DNA from: Janthinobacterium sp. Marseille
Lineage (GTDB): Bacteria; Pseudomonadota; Gammaproteobacteria; Burkholderiales; Burkholderiaceae_D
Length of the DNA stretch: 64,000 nucleotides
Assembly (NCBI RefSeq): GCF_000013625.1
Contig: NC_009659.1
Span: 1,550,001 to 1,614,000 of the forward strand
Direction: 5' to 3'
In this document: positions 55,043-64,000 of the stretch, one piece after another
How the letters are laid out: each line of letters opens with the position of its first letter
How positions within the stretch are numbered: the first letter of the stretch is position 1
The notes under the pieces: generated by a model
What the model was told of the DNA's origin: nothing
Seen by the model: the letters and a program-made list of their open reading frames with translations, nothing else
The model's database searches: none
Program-made: the position numbers and the translations under genes

Positions 55043-55519
55043 TTAGCCGGCGACGATATGACGACCGACGCTCTTGCTGGCGGTCTGGCCATTCGGGCCG
55101 TAGACATTATTGCCTTGCACGGTGCCGTGCTGCAGGATGTTGAGCACGTTTTGATTGCGCACCATCTGCTTGTTGATCAGGATGCCGTTGACACGATTGA
55201 GTTCTTTTGCGACTTCGACCAGTTCAACCAGTTCATTCCAGGACTTGCGTGCGGTTTTCGACTGTGAACTTTCCAGCCACAGCTTCATGCTCGATTCGGT
55301 CGGTTCAAAACCTGCGGCGGCCAGCGCATTGTGGCGCCAGTTGGCCAGCTCTGCCATGCGGGCAGCGGCTTTGGCCTTGGCTTCAGTGAGGGCGGTGATG
55401 CCTTCCACGTCGGCGGCGATCAGGTGTTCCTGTTCCAGCTGCAATAATTGCGTCAGAGCACGAATGGCTTTGTGTTCTTCACTCAAACTATCTGCAGGGC
55501 TGGTACCGAACGATTCCAT
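55043..55519 (-). CDS. flgN: Flagellar chaperone FlgN
   Basis: A 158-residue, almost wholly helical protein of the FlgN family. It escorts the hook-filament junction proteins FlgK and FlgL to the export gate. The segments LTQLLQLEQEHLIAADVEGI and the C-terminal VRNQNVLNILQ fit the family. The identification rests mainly on this helical pattern and on its place right after flgM. Confidence 0.87.
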   Translation of the reverse strand: MESFGTSPADSLSEEHKAIRALTQLLQLEQEHLIAADVEGITALTEAKAKAAARMAELANWRHNALAAAGFEPTESSMKLWLESSQSKTARKSWNELVELVEVAKELNRVNGILINKQMVRNQNVLNILQHGTVQGNNVYGPNGQTASKSVGRHIVAG

Positions 55520-55525
55520 GAATTT

Positions 55526-55822
55526 TTAACCTTTACGTGTGGAGATCAGGTCTTTCACCGTATCCATCAATCCGTCAGCGACGCGTTCTGCGTTTACCTG
55601 GAATTGACCACCGGCAATAGCTGCCTTGATCTCATCAACTTTTTTAGCATCAAATACGCTGGCGCTGGCAACCTGGCTGGTCAGCGCCTGCACTTGCGAC
55701 GATAACGTCACGTTGGAAGACACCTTGCCGGTATCGGCTTTTTCCGGTGCCTTGCCTGCGCGAGTCTGCGTGGCTGCTACGCCGACTCCCGCGATTTTCT
55801 TGCTTGCGTCATTAATTTTCAC
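55526..55822 (-). CDS. flgM: Anti-sigma-28 factor FlgM
   Basis: Binds and holds sigma-28 (FliA) until the hook is complete, when it is exported. The GTG at 55822 gives 98 residues starting with VKINDASKKIAGVG, the usual FlgM opening. The C-terminal half carries the sigma-binding helices (FDAKKVDEIKAAIAGGQFQV, ERVADGLMDTV). The longer open frame to 55912 has no family similarity. It is 6 bp upstream of flgN. Confidence 0.92.
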   Translation of the reverse strand: MKINDASKKIAGVGVAATQTRAGKAPEKADTGKVSSNVTLSSQVQALTSQVASASVFDAKKVDEIKAAIAGGQFQVNAERVADGLMDTVKDLISTRKG

Positions 55823-55942
55823 GACTTCACCCCGTTTGGTTTGCGGCAAAACGCCTATCTCTGCTTGGTCTATCGGCGTTATCACAGCAAACTTTAGTCC
55901 TAAATGGGTCAAACGTAAAATATTGTGTATTAATTTGTATTG

Positions 55943-56647
55943 CTAATATGCTAATTCAACGATCCCGCCCAACTTGGCAATCCCGCTAATTACCTGGCCT
56001 GCAGCGGTCCTGACCTGGGTTAGTTGACCCTCGTTAGCATTATTTAAAGCGCGTGCTTCGCTGGAAACACTGAAGCCGTCGCCATTCAATATCACCCGTA
56101 CCGCCTGGCCTTGCTGGATCGCTTGCTGGTTGCGCAAGGCATCCTGCCGCAACGGCGCGCCCAGCGCGATGGTGGTGGCTGCGGTGCGGCCGATTGCCTG
56201 CGATGCATCGGTAATAACGCCGGACGGCAAATTCGTCAGGTCGCCCTTGACCTTGGCGATATCGCCCGGGCCGATATTTTGTCCTTGCGCCAGCGGTGCG
56301 GCTGCTGCGATGTATTCACCATGCACACGTACCTGCGCCGACACATAAATAGTCCATACCGTCGGCACATTGCAGCGCACACCGACCGTGGTTTTGCCCC
56401 AGGCCTTGCTGGATGGCGGCAGGAAAGCTTCCGGTACCGGGCACACCGGTAATTTCAGGCGCGGGTCAATCGCCCCGACCGTCACCTTTACCTCACCCGG
56501 CAAGCCATTGGCTTGCATCTGCAGGAATTGTTCTGCGGTTTGCTTCAGCACGGCCAGATCCTGACGCGGTTCAGCGGCTGCCTGTGCCCACGCCAGTTGC
56601 GTAGACAAGGAGAGGGCGGCGATAGCGATGTGGAATAAGTGTTTCAT
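55943..56647 (-). CDS. flgA: Flagellar basal body P-ring formation protein FlgA
   Basis: Periplasmic chaperone for P-ring assembly from FlgI. The 234-residue precursor has a signal peptide (FHIAIAALSLSTQLAWAQA, cleavage near 22), a central part with VGVRCNVPTVWTIYVSAQV, and a C-terminal SAF domain (GQAVRVILNGDGFSVSSEA). The ATG at 56647 (MKHLFHIAI) is taken rather than 56656. It is divergent from flgB, as in enteric bacteria. Confidence 0.93.
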   Translation of the reverse strand: MKHLFHIAIAALSLSTQLAWAQAAAEPRQDLAVLKQTAEQFLQMQANGLPGEVKVTVGAIDPRLKLPVCPVPEAFLPPSSKAWGKTTVGVRCNVPTVWTIYVSAQVRVHGEYIAAAAPLAQGQNIGPGDIAKVKGDLTNLPSGVITDASQAIGRTAATTIALGAPLRQDALRNQQAIQQGQAVRVILNGDGFSVSSEARALNNANEGQLTQVRTAAGQVISGIAKLGGIVELAY

Positions 56648-56834
56648 GACGGCCAAAGTTGTGATTGCACGATCATGGTACTGATTCGGTGTTCAGCTAA
56701 AGCGGGGAATAGGATGGATTTTTGTCGTCTTATCGTTTGATCGAAGCATAAGGGCGCTCCGTATGATCGACGCTATACAAATCCATTATCAGTGCAGAGT
56801 AGCTATTCCTTGAACGCACACTTCGGAGAACGGA
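56648..56834. promoter_or_regulatory. Divergent flgA/flgB regulatory gap
   Basis: This 187-bp gap must hold promoters for flgAMN (minus) and flgBCDEFGHIJ (plus). TAAAG at 56698-56702 recalls the -35 of sigma-28 promoters, but no matching GCCGATAA follows at the right distance, so no promoter is claimed. Confidence 0.5.
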
Positions 56835-57254
56835 ATGATAGGAAAACTTGATGACATGCTGCGCTTCCAGGAGACCGCACTGAGTTTGCGCGGCCAGCGA
56901 CAGCAAATACTGGCGTCAAATATTGCGAATGCAGATACGCCCAACTTCAAGGCGCGTGACGTCGATTTTAACAAGGCTTTGCAAGGTGCGCTAGCGCGCA
57001 GCAAGAGTGGAGCCGCAGCGCCTGCGGAACTGGTCAAGACGTCCACCACGCATCTGTCATCCAAGACTTTGCCGACGCTGGGTGGCGCGCCCCTGCTGTA
57101 TGCGAATACGGCACAGGGCAATATCGACGGCAATACCGTGGATATGGATGTGCAGCGTAACCAGTTTACAGATAACGCCTTGCGCTACGAAGTCGGCCTG
57201 ACTCTGGTCTCGTCGAAGATCAAGGGAATGTTCACCGCTATCCAGGGGCAATAA
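56835..57254 (+). CDS. flgB: Flagellar basal-body rod protein FlgB
   Basis: Proximal rod subunit, exported by the flagellar type III system. The 139-residue protein has the rod-protein N-terminal segment [20 protein letters not shown] and a C-terminal helix able to pair with it. GGAG precedes the start at good spacing. First gene of the flgB-J run. Confidence 0.95.
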   Translation: MIGKLDDMLRFQETALSLRGQRQQILASNIANADTPNFKARDVDFNKALQGALARSKSGAAAPAELVKTSTTHLSSKTLPTLGGAPLLYANTAQGNIDGNTVDMDVQRNQFTDNALRYEVGLTLVSSKIKGMFTAIQGQ

Positions 57255-57256
57255 TC

Positions 57257-57664
57257 ATGTCGCTATTTAATATATTCAATGTCTCCGGCTCGGCCATGAG
57301 TGCGCAAAGCCAGCGCCTCAACGTAGTGTCGAGCAATATCGCCAATGCTGAAAGTACCACCAGTGCCGACGGCAAGACCTATCGTGCCAAGCAGGTTGAA
57401 TTCCAGGCGCAGCAGATGAAGGGTGGCGCTACTTCGACCGGTGTGCGCGTCAATCGCGTGGTGGAAGATACTTCGCCGTTGAAGATGGTATTTGACCCGA
57501 AACACCCGAACGCGGATGAGACCGGCCATGTTGCGATGCCTAACGTGAATGTGGTGGAAGAGATGGTGAATATGATTTCCGCTTCGCGCTCCTACCAGAC
57601 CAACGTCGAAACCATGAATACGGCGAAGACCATGCTGCTTAAAACCCTGACGCTCGGTCAGTAA
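57257..57664 (+). CDS. flgC: Flagellar basal-body rod protein FlgC
   Basis: Proximal rod subunit of 135 residues. The N-terminal helix carries [20 protein letters not shown] and the C-terminal [20 protein letters not shown], both typical. It starts 2 bp after flgB, so translation is probably coupled. Confidence 0.95.
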   Translation: MSLFNIFNVSGSAMSAQSQRLNVVSSNIANAESTTSADGKTYRAKQVEFQAQQMKGGATSTGVRVNRVVEDTSPLKMVFDPKHPNADETGHVAMPNVNVVEEMVNMISASRSYQTNVETMNTAKTMLLKTLTLGQ

Positions 57665-57695
57665 AACAATAAGAACCCATTATTAAGGACCCATC

Positions 57696-58373
57696 ATGAC
57701 CGCTGTTAATAACAACCAGACCGTGTTGCCACAATCTTTGCTGGACCAGATGAATGGCGCCGCTGCGAGCAAGAAAAGTACGGCAGAAGAAGCACAGGAT
57801 CGCTTCCTTAAATTGCTCGTTACGCAAATGCAAAACCAGGATCCACTGAATCCATTGGATAACGCGCAGGTCACCAGCCAGTTGGCGCAATTATCGACCG
57901 TGACCGGTATCGACAAACTGAATGGCACGCTGGAATCGCTGATGGGTAATTACCAGTCGGCGCAGTTACTGCAGGCATCCAATATGATCGATCACGGCGT
58001 CCTCGCCCCTGGTTCGCAATTGGCATTGGCCGAAGGCAAAGCGATCTTTGGTGTCGAGTTCCCGTCAGACGTGGATGCGGGACAAATCGTGATCAAGGAC
58101 TCAGCCGGCGTAGTGGTCCAGACCATTGATATGCCCGCACAAAAAGCCGGTGCCACTCCTTTATTGTGGGACGGCACCAAGGCGGATGGCACCAAAGCTG
58201 CAGATGGCAATTACACCTTTGAAGTCAAGGGTAGCCTTGGCGGCAAGGATGTGAAGGCTACTGCATTGCAGTTCGGTGTGGTTACTACGGTTTCGAGCTC
58301 GGCTAACGGCGTATTGCTCAATGTACCCGGCCTGGGTGGATTGACTCTGGCAGACATTCGTCAAGTTCTTTAA
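57696..58373 (+). CDS. flgD: Flagellar hook assembly scaffold FlgD
   Basis: Hook-cap protein needed for polymerising FlgE; it is discarded later. The 225-residue protein has the conserved N-terminal segment DRFLKLLVTQMQNQDPLNPL, followed by SQLAQLSTVTGIDKLN, and a C-terminal Tudor/Fn3-like part with LLWDGTKADGTKAADGNYTF. The order between flgC and flgE confirms it. Confidence 0.95.
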   Translation: MTAVNNNQTVLPQSLLDQMNGAAASKKSTAEEAQDRFLKLLVTQMQNQDPLNPLDNAQVTSQLAQLSTVTGIDKLNGTLESLMGNYQSAQLLQASNMIDHGVLAPGSQLALAEGKAIFGVEFPSDVDAGQIVIKDSAGVVVQTIDMPAQKAGATPLLWDGTKADGTKAADGNYTFEVKGSLGGKDVKATALQFGVVTTVSSSANGVLLNVPGLGGLTLADIRQVL

Positions 58374-58403
58374 TACAGCGGCACATCAACCAGGAGAAAT
58401 AGA

Positions 58404-59654
58404 ATGAGTTTCCAGCAAGGTTTGAGCGGATTGAATGCCGCCAGCAAAAGTCTCGAAGCAATCGGTAATAACGTTGCCAACTCCGGCACCGTAGGTTTCA
58501 AGCAATCGCAAGTGCAATTTGCTGATATTTACGCCAGCACTTTGTCCGGCTCCGGTGCCGCGCAGATTGGTATCGGCGTCCAGGTTGCGCGCGTGGCGCA
58601 GCTGTTCAGCCAGGGCAATATCGCGGTTTCCAATAATCCGCTGGATATGGCGATTAACGGTGACGGCTTTTTCCGCATGAGCAGCGGCGGCTCGATTACC
58701 TATGGTCGTAACGGTCAGTTCGAATTGACCAAGGAAGGTTATATCCAGAACGCGTCGGGCGCACGCCTGACCGGGTATATGGCTGATGCGAACGGCGTGG
58801 TGCAGAACGGTGCGCCGGTTGAACTGGTGATCAACAAGGCAGATATGGGACCAGCGGCCACCACCAAGTATGACGTCAAGCTGACGCTGGACTCACGCAA
58901 GGATGTATTGGATCCGCTTTTGTTCAACCCGGACGATGCAGCCACATTCAGCGATTCCACTTCGGTGCCGGTCTATGACAGCCTGGGTAACTCGCACATC
59001 CTGCGTACCTTCTATGTCAAAACCGCTGGCGGCGAGTGGAGCGTATTCGCTACCAATGACGGTGTGCCTATCGGTTACACCCTGCCAGTGACTGCAACCA
59101 ATCCACCGGTACCTTTGGGTGTCATGGATTTCGGTACCGGTGGTGCCCTGGTCAGCACTACACCTTCGCCGATGGTGGCAGCGATGGCAGTGACGACCGG
59201 CGCGGCGACACCTTTCAATATCACCCTCAACGTGGCCGGCACCCAGCAATTTGCCCAGGCTTTCGGCGTGAGCAAAAACCTGCCGGACGGCTACCGCCCT
59301 GGCACATTGACTGGTTTCGATGTGGCGAGCGACGGTTCGATCATGGGACGTTACAGCAATGGTGAAGTGAATGTCCTGGGCCAGGTCATCCTGTCTTCCT
59401 TTGCCAATCCAAACGGCTTGCAAAACATTGGCGACAACCAATGGGTGGAAACCGCCGAGTCGGGCGTACCACTGACCAGCACTCCGGGCAGTAGCGGATT
59501 GGGTGTCGTGCAATCAGCACGTATCGAAGAATCCAACGTCGATCTGACTGCAGAACTGGTCAATATGATTACCGCGCAACGTGTCTATCAAGCCAATGCG
59601 CAAACCATCAAGACGCAAGATCAGATCATGCAGACTTTGGTGAATTTGCGTTAA
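58404..59654 (+). CDS. flgE: Flagellar hook protein FlgE
   Basis: Subunit of the flexible hook. The 416-residue protein has the N-terminal axial segment LNAASKSLEAIGNNVANSGT, hook domains in the middle (SLGNSHILRTFYVKTAGGEW), and the C-terminal axial segment ELVNMITAQRVYQANAQTIK. Length is typical for FlgE. A clear AGGAG site precedes the ATG. Confidence 0.96.
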   Translation: MSFQQGLSGLNAASKSLEAIGNNVANSGTVGFKQSQVQFADIYASTLSGSGAAQIGIGVQVARVAQLFSQGNIAVSNNPLDMAINGDGFFRMSSGGSITYGRNGQFELTKEGYIQNASGARLTGYMADANGVVQNGAPVELVINKADMGPAATTKYDVKLTLDSRKDVLDPLLFNPDDAATFSDSTSVPVYDSLGNSHILRTFYVKTAGGEWSVFATNDGVPIGYTLPVTATNPPVPLGVMDFGTGGALVSTTPSPMVAAMAVTTGAATPFNITLNVAGTQQFAQAFGVSKNLPDGYRPGTLTGFDVASDGSIMGRYSNGEVNVLGQVILSSFANPNGLQNIGDNQWVETAESGVPLTSTPGSSGLGVVQSARIEESNVDLTAELVNMITAQRVYQANAQTIKTQDQIMQTLVNLR

Positions 59655-59727
59655 TGCATTGAGCAAGCAATGACCCGCGTAGCTGTCGATTTTTTCGGCG
59701 GCTACGCGTAGTCACAGGAGGAATGAA

Positions 59728-60468
59728 ATGGATAGGCTGATATACACCGCAATGTCGGGCGCCAAGCAGATCATGGAGCAGCAATCGACGACTGCCCACA
59801 ATCTGGCGAACGTTTCGACCACAGGTTTCCGCGCGCAGATGGATACTTTCCGCGCCGTACCGGTTGTCAGCAATGGCTTGCCGACACGTACCTTCGTGGT
59901 TGATTCGACGATAGGCACAGACTTCCGTGCCGGGCCGATACAGCAGACCGGGCGCACGCTGGATCTGGCGGTGCAGGGGCCGGGCTGGCTGGCGGTGGAA
60001 CGCGCCGATGGTACCGAGGGTTATACCCGCAGCGGCAGCCTGAAGATCAATGAAAACGGCGTGTTGCAAACCGAAGGTGGTTTGAATGTGTTGGCCGATG
60101 GTGGTCCGATCACGATACCGCCCAACGTCAAGATTTCCTTTGCCAAGGATGGCACGATTTCTTCAGTGGATTCCGGCAATGTCCCGGGCGCGACGATTGA
60201 AATTGCGCGCCTGAAGCTGGTCAACCCTGATGTAGGCAATCTGGAGCGGAGCAGTGATGGCATTTTTATCACCAAAGACAGGTTGCCGGCCGATGTTGAC
60301 GCCAATGTGGGCGTGATCAGTGGTGCGATTGAAGGCAGCAATGTCAATGTGGTCGATGCGATGGTCAATATGATCAGCCTGGCCCGCCAGTTTGAATTAA
60401 ACATGAAGATGCTGAAGGATGCCGATAGCAATGCTGCTAAAGCCGATCAGTTCCTCGCTTTGAGTTAA
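59728..60468 (+). CDS. flgF: Flagellar basal-body rod protein FlgF
   Basis: Proximal rod subunit of 246 residues. It starts MDRLIYTAMSGAKQIMEQQS with HNLANVSTTGFR, and ends in the axial segment NVVDAMVNMISLARQFELN. The opening DRLIYTAMSGA is diagnostic of FlgF. It lies 73 bp after flgE, with AGGAGG before the start. Confidence 0.95.
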   Translation: MDRLIYTAMSGAKQIMEQQSTTAHNLANVSTTGFRAQMDTFRAVPVVSNGLPTRTFVVDSTIGTDFRAGPIQQTGRTLDLAVQGPGWLAVERADGTEGYTRSGSLKINENGVLQTEGGLNVLADGGPITIPPNVKISFAKDGTISSVDSGNVPGATIEIARLKLVNPDVGNLERSSDGIFITKDRLPADVDANVGVISGAIEGSNVNVVDAMVNMISLARQFELNMKMLKDADSNAAKADQFLALS

Positions 60469-60544
60469 TGCAACAACAGGCAAAATGAAGGTGGCTGCAG
60501 GTGATGACTAATGCCAAACGCTTGTCGAAATATTGGAGAAAAGA

Positions 60545-61327
60545 ATGATACGTTCACTATGGATTGCTAAAACAGGTCTGGATGCGCAACAAACGCAGAT
60601 GGACGTCATTTCCAATAACTTGGCAAACGTCAGCACCAGCGGTTTCAAGCGCTCACGCGCGGTATTCGAGGATTTGCTGTATCAAAACATCCGCCAGCCG
60701 GGTGCCGCTTCATCGCAGCAGACGCAATTGCCATCCGGCTTGCAAATCGGTACCGGTGTACGTCCGGTTGCAACCGAACGTATCCATACGCAAGGTAATT
60801 TGCAACTCACCAGCAACAGCAAGGACATGGCTATCCTCGGTGACGGCTTCTTCCAGGTGTTGATGCCGGACGGTACTACGGCCTATACCCGCGATGGTTC
60901 CTTCCAGACCGATAACCAAGGCCAGATGGTGACCTCCAGCGGTTTTCCTATCCAGCCTGCGATCGTGATTCCGGCCAATGCGACGGCGATCTCGATCAGC
61001 CGTGACGGTATCGTCAGCGTTACCGTACCGGGTACAACCGCACAAACCGAAGTTGGTGCCTTGCAGGTGGCGACCTTCATCAATCCGGCCGGCCTCGAAA
61101 GCAAGGGCGAAAACCTGTATGTGGAAACTACTGCATCCGGTAACCCGACCACCAATAACCCGGGCACCAATGGTGCCGGTTACGTACAACAAAACTATGT
61201 TGAAACCTCGAACGTGAACGTGGTCGAAGAGATGGTCAATATGATCCAGACACAACGCGCATACGAGATCAACAGCAAGGCCATCAGCACGTCGGATCAA
61301 ATGCTGCAACGTTTGACACAGTTGTAA
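60545..61327 (+). CDS. flgG: Flagellar distal rod protein FlgG
   Basis: Main subunit of the distal rod. The ATG at 60545 gives the usual [18 protein letters not shown] start and 260 residues, with GGAG at proper distance; a codon at 60533 would add four residues. The C-terminal axial segment [20 protein letters not shown] is intact. Confidence 0.96.
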   Translation: MIRSLWIAKTGLDAQQTQMDVISNNLANVSTSGFKRSRAVFEDLLYQNIRQPGAASSQQTQLPSGLQIGTGVRPVATERIHTQGNLQLTSNSKDMAILGDGFFQVLMPDGTTAYTRDGSFQTDNQGQMVTSSGFPIQPAIVIPANATAISISRDGIVSVTVPGTTAQTEVGALQVATFINPAGLESKGENLYVETTASGNPTTNNPGTNGAGYVQQNYVETSNVNVVEEMVNMIQTQRAYEINSKAISTSDQMLQRLTQL

Positions 61328-61343
61328 GCGTAGGGGACAGCTC

Positions 61344-62012
61344 ATGAAATTCAAGTTATCAGCATTGATGATGTTTGCAGCCTTGCTGGCAGGTTGCGGC
61401 GGCATGCCGGAAACCGTCGTGCAGACACCGTTGACAGCCAAGCCGCAATCCGCGAGCTCGATTACGCCGCCAATGAATGGCGCGATCTTTCAGACCGCTT
61501 CCTACCGTCCGATGTTTGAAGACCGCAGGGCGCGCCTGATCGGTGACACGATTACGATCACGATCAATGAACGCAGCTCGGCCGGCAAACAAGCAGGCAG
61601 CTCCGGCAGCAAGACTGGTACGGTGGCCGCAGCGGCACCAAGCATTTTTGGCTTGTTCGGGAATGTCACGGATAACTTCAGTGCGAGTGCATCCAGTGCC
61701 TCCAAATATGAAGACAAGGGTGTAGTTACTTCGGGTAATAACTTTGTCAGCACATTGACGGTAACTGTCATCGATGTACTGTCCAACGGTAATCTGGTGG
61801 TGGCCGGCGAGAAGCAGGTCGCACTCGATAAAGGTGGCGAATTCATCCGTTTCTCCGGTGTCGTCGATCCGGCCACGGTTGGCCCGGGTAATGTTGTTTC
61901 TTCGACCCGTGTTGCAGATGCACGGATTGAATACCGTACCAATGCGCGTATAGATGCAGCAGAAGTCATGTCGATGCTGGCGCGTTTCTTCTTGAGCGTC
62001 ATGCCTCTTTAA
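61344..62012 (+). CDS. flgH: Flagellar L-ring lipoprotein FlgH
   Basis: Lipoprotein forming the outer-membrane L ring. The 222-residue precursor has a lipobox LLAGC with Cys18, the segment RLIGDTITITINERSSAGKQ and the C-terminal NARIDAAEVMSMLARFFLSV. It follows flgG by 16 bp, and its stop overlaps a possible early flgI start. Confidence 0.95.
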   Translation: MKFKLSALMMFAALLAGCGGMPETVVQTPLTAKPQSASSITPPMNGAIFQTASYRPMFEDRRARLIGDTITITINERSSAGKQAGSSGSKTGTVAAAAPSIFGLFGNVTDNFSASASSASKYEDKGVVTSGNNFVSTLTVTVIDVLSNGNLVVAGEKQVALDKGGEFIRFSGVVDPATVGPGNVVSSTRVADARIEYRTNARIDAAEVMSMLARFFLSVMPL

Positions 62013-62035
62013 TGTCGGGGCAGATAGGATTTACC

Positions 62036-63163
62036 ATGCATAACGTATCTTTACCTTCGTTGAAAAAATCACTGCAGCTTATTGCCTGCTCGGTTTGCCT
62101 GTTGCTGCCTTTTGCGGCGCACTCCGAGCGCCTGAAAGACCTGGCCAGCGTGCAAGGCGTCCGGCAAAACCAATTGATCGGTTATGGCCTGGTGGTCGGT
62201 CTTGATGGCAGCGGCGATCAAACCACGCAAACACCATTCACCATCCAAAGCATCGTCAGCATGATGCAGCAAATGGGTGTCAACCTGCCGCAAGGCGTGA
62301 ATATGCAGTTGAAGAACGTCGCCGCCGTGATGGTGACGACTTCCTTGCCGGCATTTGCACAACCGGGGCAAACGCTGGATATCACCGTTTCATCGATGGG
62401 TAATGCGAAGAGCCTGCGTGGCGGTACTTTGCTGATGACGCCACTGAAAGGTGCGGACGGCCAGATTTACGGTATGGCGCAGGGTAACGTCGTGGTCGGC
62501 GGTGTGGGTGCCGCTGCCAATGGCAGCAAGGCGCAGATCAATCACCTGGGTGTCGGTCGTATCTCGGCCGGTGCCACAGTGGAACGTGCAGTACCAAGCA
62601 GCCTGGGGCAGGGCGACCAGATTGTCCTCGAATTGAAGGATAGTGATTTCTCTACCGCCAGTCGCGTGGTCGATGCCGTCAATAAACGTTTCGGCCCTGA
62701 TACTGCGGCGGCACAGGATGGTCGTGTCATCCGCGTACGTGCGCCTATAAGCAATGATGAACGCGTGAGCTTCCTCGGTGCGCTGGAAAGCATCAATGTC
62801 ACACCGGCCCAAGTCAGTGCCAAGGTGATCCTGAATGCACGTACCGGTTCGGTCGTGATGAACCAGGCAGTGACGCTGGATACCTGTGCTGTATCGCACG
62901 GCAATCTGTCAGTGGTGATCAATACGCAACCGGTGATCAGCCAGCCGGCACCATTCTCCGGTGGCCAGACCGTGGTGGCACAGCAGTCGCAAATCGAAAT
63001 CAATAAAGATCCGGGCAAGGTCATCCTGCTGAAAAACTCGGCTTCACTGGCAGACGTCGTCAAAGCCCTGAATTCGATCGGTGCGACGCCACAAGACTTG
63101 CTGGCTATCCTGCAAGCGATGAAAGCGTCGGGTTCCTTGCGCGCAGAATTGGAAATTATCTAA
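62036..63163 (+). CDS. flgI: Flagellar P-ring protein FlgI
   Basis: Periplasmic P-ring subunit. The ATG at 62036, with AGGA upstream, gives 375 residues; an ATG at 62012 overlapping the flgH stop would add eight. A signal peptide (LIACSVCLLLPFAAHS) is followed by the conserved ERLKDLASVQGVRQNQLIGY and GLVVGLDGSGDQT. Length is typical. Confidence 0.95.
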   Translation: MHNVSLPSLKKSLQLIACSVCLLLPFAAHSERLKDLASVQGVRQNQLIGYGLVVGLDGSGDQTTQTPFTIQSIVSMMQQMGVNLPQGVNMQLKNVAAVMVTTSLPAFAQPGQTLDITVSSMGNAKSLRGGTLLMTPLKGADGQIYGMAQGNVVVGGVGAAANGSKAQINHLGVGRISAGATVERAVPSSLGQGDQIVLELKDSDFSTASRVVDAVNKRFGPDTAAAQDGRVIRVRAPISNDERVSFLGALESINVTPAQVSAKVILNARTGSVVMNQAVTLDTCAVSHGNLSVVINTQPVISQPAPFSGGQTVVAQQSQIEINKDPGKVILLKNSASLADVVKALNSIGATPQDLLAILQAMKASGSLRAELEII

Positions 63164-63170
63164 GCTGAAT

Positions 63171-64000
63171 ATGATTACGCCTGCAGACAATTCGAACAGC
63201 AGCCTGGCGATTGATGCCAAGGGTCTTGAATCGCTCAAACAATCTGCGCGGCAAAATTCGCCTGATTCACTGAAGGCGGCAGCCAAGCAATTCGAAGCAC
63301 TCTTCATGAATATGATCATGAAGAGCATGCGCGAGGCATCGCCGCAGGATGGCATCCTCGATAACCAGCAAACCAAAATGTACACCTCGATGCTGGATCA
63401 GCAGCTGAGCCAGAACATGGCAAGCCGTGGCGTCGGCCTGGCCGATGTACTGATACGCCAGCTATCGAGCAATCAAATGGCAACGGCGGTGACATCGGAT
63501 GGTGCCGATGCAGCGAAGGAATTACCGGATACCTCGAATCTGCGCGCTGAAATCCTGCGCAATATGGCTGAGCGTAATGCGCTGGCACACCAGCGTTCGA
63601 ATGCCGCCCATGCAGCGCAGGCCGGCGGTGGTGCCGCAGTAGCGTCGGCCACCAGCAAGCCGGCACATGTGCAAGCCTTCCAGGACAAGGTAGCCGTGCA
63701 TGCAGAAGAGGCGAGCCGTACCACCGGCATTCCCGCCAAGTTCATGATGGGCCAGGCGGCATTGGAAAGCGGCTGGGGCAAGCGCGTCATGCGTACCGCC
63801 GACGGCAGCAGCAGTAATAATCTGTTCGGCATCAAGGCCGGTCCGGGCTGGAAGGGTAAAACCGTGGATGCGGTGACTACCGAGTACGTCGACGGTGTCG
63901 CGCAAAAACGGGTGGAGAAATTCCGCGCCTACGATAGCTATGCCGATTCTTTCCGTGATTACGCGCAATTGATGCGCAACAATCCGCGTTACGAAAAAGT
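63171..64000 (+). CDS. flgJ: Peptidoglycan hydrolase FlgJ (3' end cut by window)
   Basis: Rod cap and muramidase that opens peptidoglycan for the rod. The frame starts at ATG 63171, 7 bp after flgI, and is open to the window edge (276 complete codons). The N-terminal rod-binding domain has AAKQFEALFMNMIMKSMREA, and the C-terminal glucosaminidase domain starts near 165 with GQAALESGWGKR (catalytic Glu199) and NLFGIKAGPGWKG. Two-domain FlgJ is usual in beta- and gammaproteobacteria. Confidence 0.95.
   Translation, partial: MITPADNSNSSLAIDAKGLESLKQSARQNSPDSLKAAAKQFEALFMNMIMKSMREASPQDGILDNQQTKMYTSMLDQQLSQNMASRGVGLADVLIRQLSSNQMATAVTSDGADAAKELPDTSNLRAEILRNMAERNALAHQRSNAAHAAQAGGGAAVASATSKPAHVQAFQDKVAVHAEEASRTTGIPAKFMMGQAALESGWGKRVMRTADGSSSNNLFGIKAGPGWKGKTVDAVTTEYVDGVAQKRVEKFRAYDSYADSFRDYAQLMRNNPRYEK

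Noticed and set aside
56697..56730. A sigma-28 promoter for flgB beginning at TAAAG 56698
   Set aside because: The required GCCGATAA-like -10 box is absent at 15 bp.

Overview
The window looks like chromosome of a motile betaproteobacterium, most likely Oxalobacteraceae (Herminiimonas/Janthinobacterium-like). This is inferred from gene order and protein character: rnc-era-recO-pdxJ-acpS-nagZ-uvrC-pgsA, rluD-pgeF-phaC-phaR, serB/mfd beside ispDF, and the flgNMA/flgBCDEFGHIJ layout. No database search was run. Most of the window is ordinary, densely packed housekeeping DNA. No insertion sequence, prophage, CRISPR array or integrase was seen.

Layout: 1-7.4 kb is a co-directional run for RNA processing and ribosome assembly (rnc, era), DNA repair (recO, uvrC), vitamin B6 (pdxJ), acyl-carrier protein activation (acpS), muropeptide recycling (nagZ) and phospholipid synthesis (pgsA). 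It is followed by four tRNAs (two identical Gly-GCC, Cys-GCA, Leu-UAA). From 8 to 13.9 kb lie small metabolic genes: DUF1178, a MaoC hydratase, a YfcG-like GST, a histidine phosphatase, a crotonase, a YbdL-like aminotransferase, an orphan PIN-domain protein and yaaA.

The outstanding region is 13.9-30.9 kb. A 450-bp AT-rich, palindrome-rich intergenic region precedes six genes: a TolC-like outer-membrane channel, a MotB/OmpA-like protein, an HlyD-type adaptor, a MotA/TolQ-like protein, a type I secretion ABC transporter, and a 3058-residue protein built of about 36 degenerate RTX-type repeats. The combination of a type I exporter, a MotAB-like proton-channel pair and one giant adhesin matches in composition the SPI-4 (SiiA-F) system of Salmonella, but with a different gene order and a different kind of adhesin. 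No LapD/LapG-type release genes are in the window.

From 31 to 39.5 kb are bamD (minus strand), rluD, pgeF, phaC and phaR (no phaA or phaB between them), rimO, an unknown secreted protein and metC. From 39.8 to 45.4 kb is a complete five-gene peptide-type ABC importer (binding protein, two permeases, two ATPases) with a palindromic/sigma-54-like element upstream. From 45.4 to 54.5 kb are a small membrane protein, serB, mfd, ispD, ispF, another small membrane protein and an EnvZ/OmpR-type two-component pair. From 55 kb to the end is a flagellar block: flgN, flgM and flgA on the minus strand, divergent from flgB to flgJ, with flgJ cut by the window edge. rnc is cut at the other edge.
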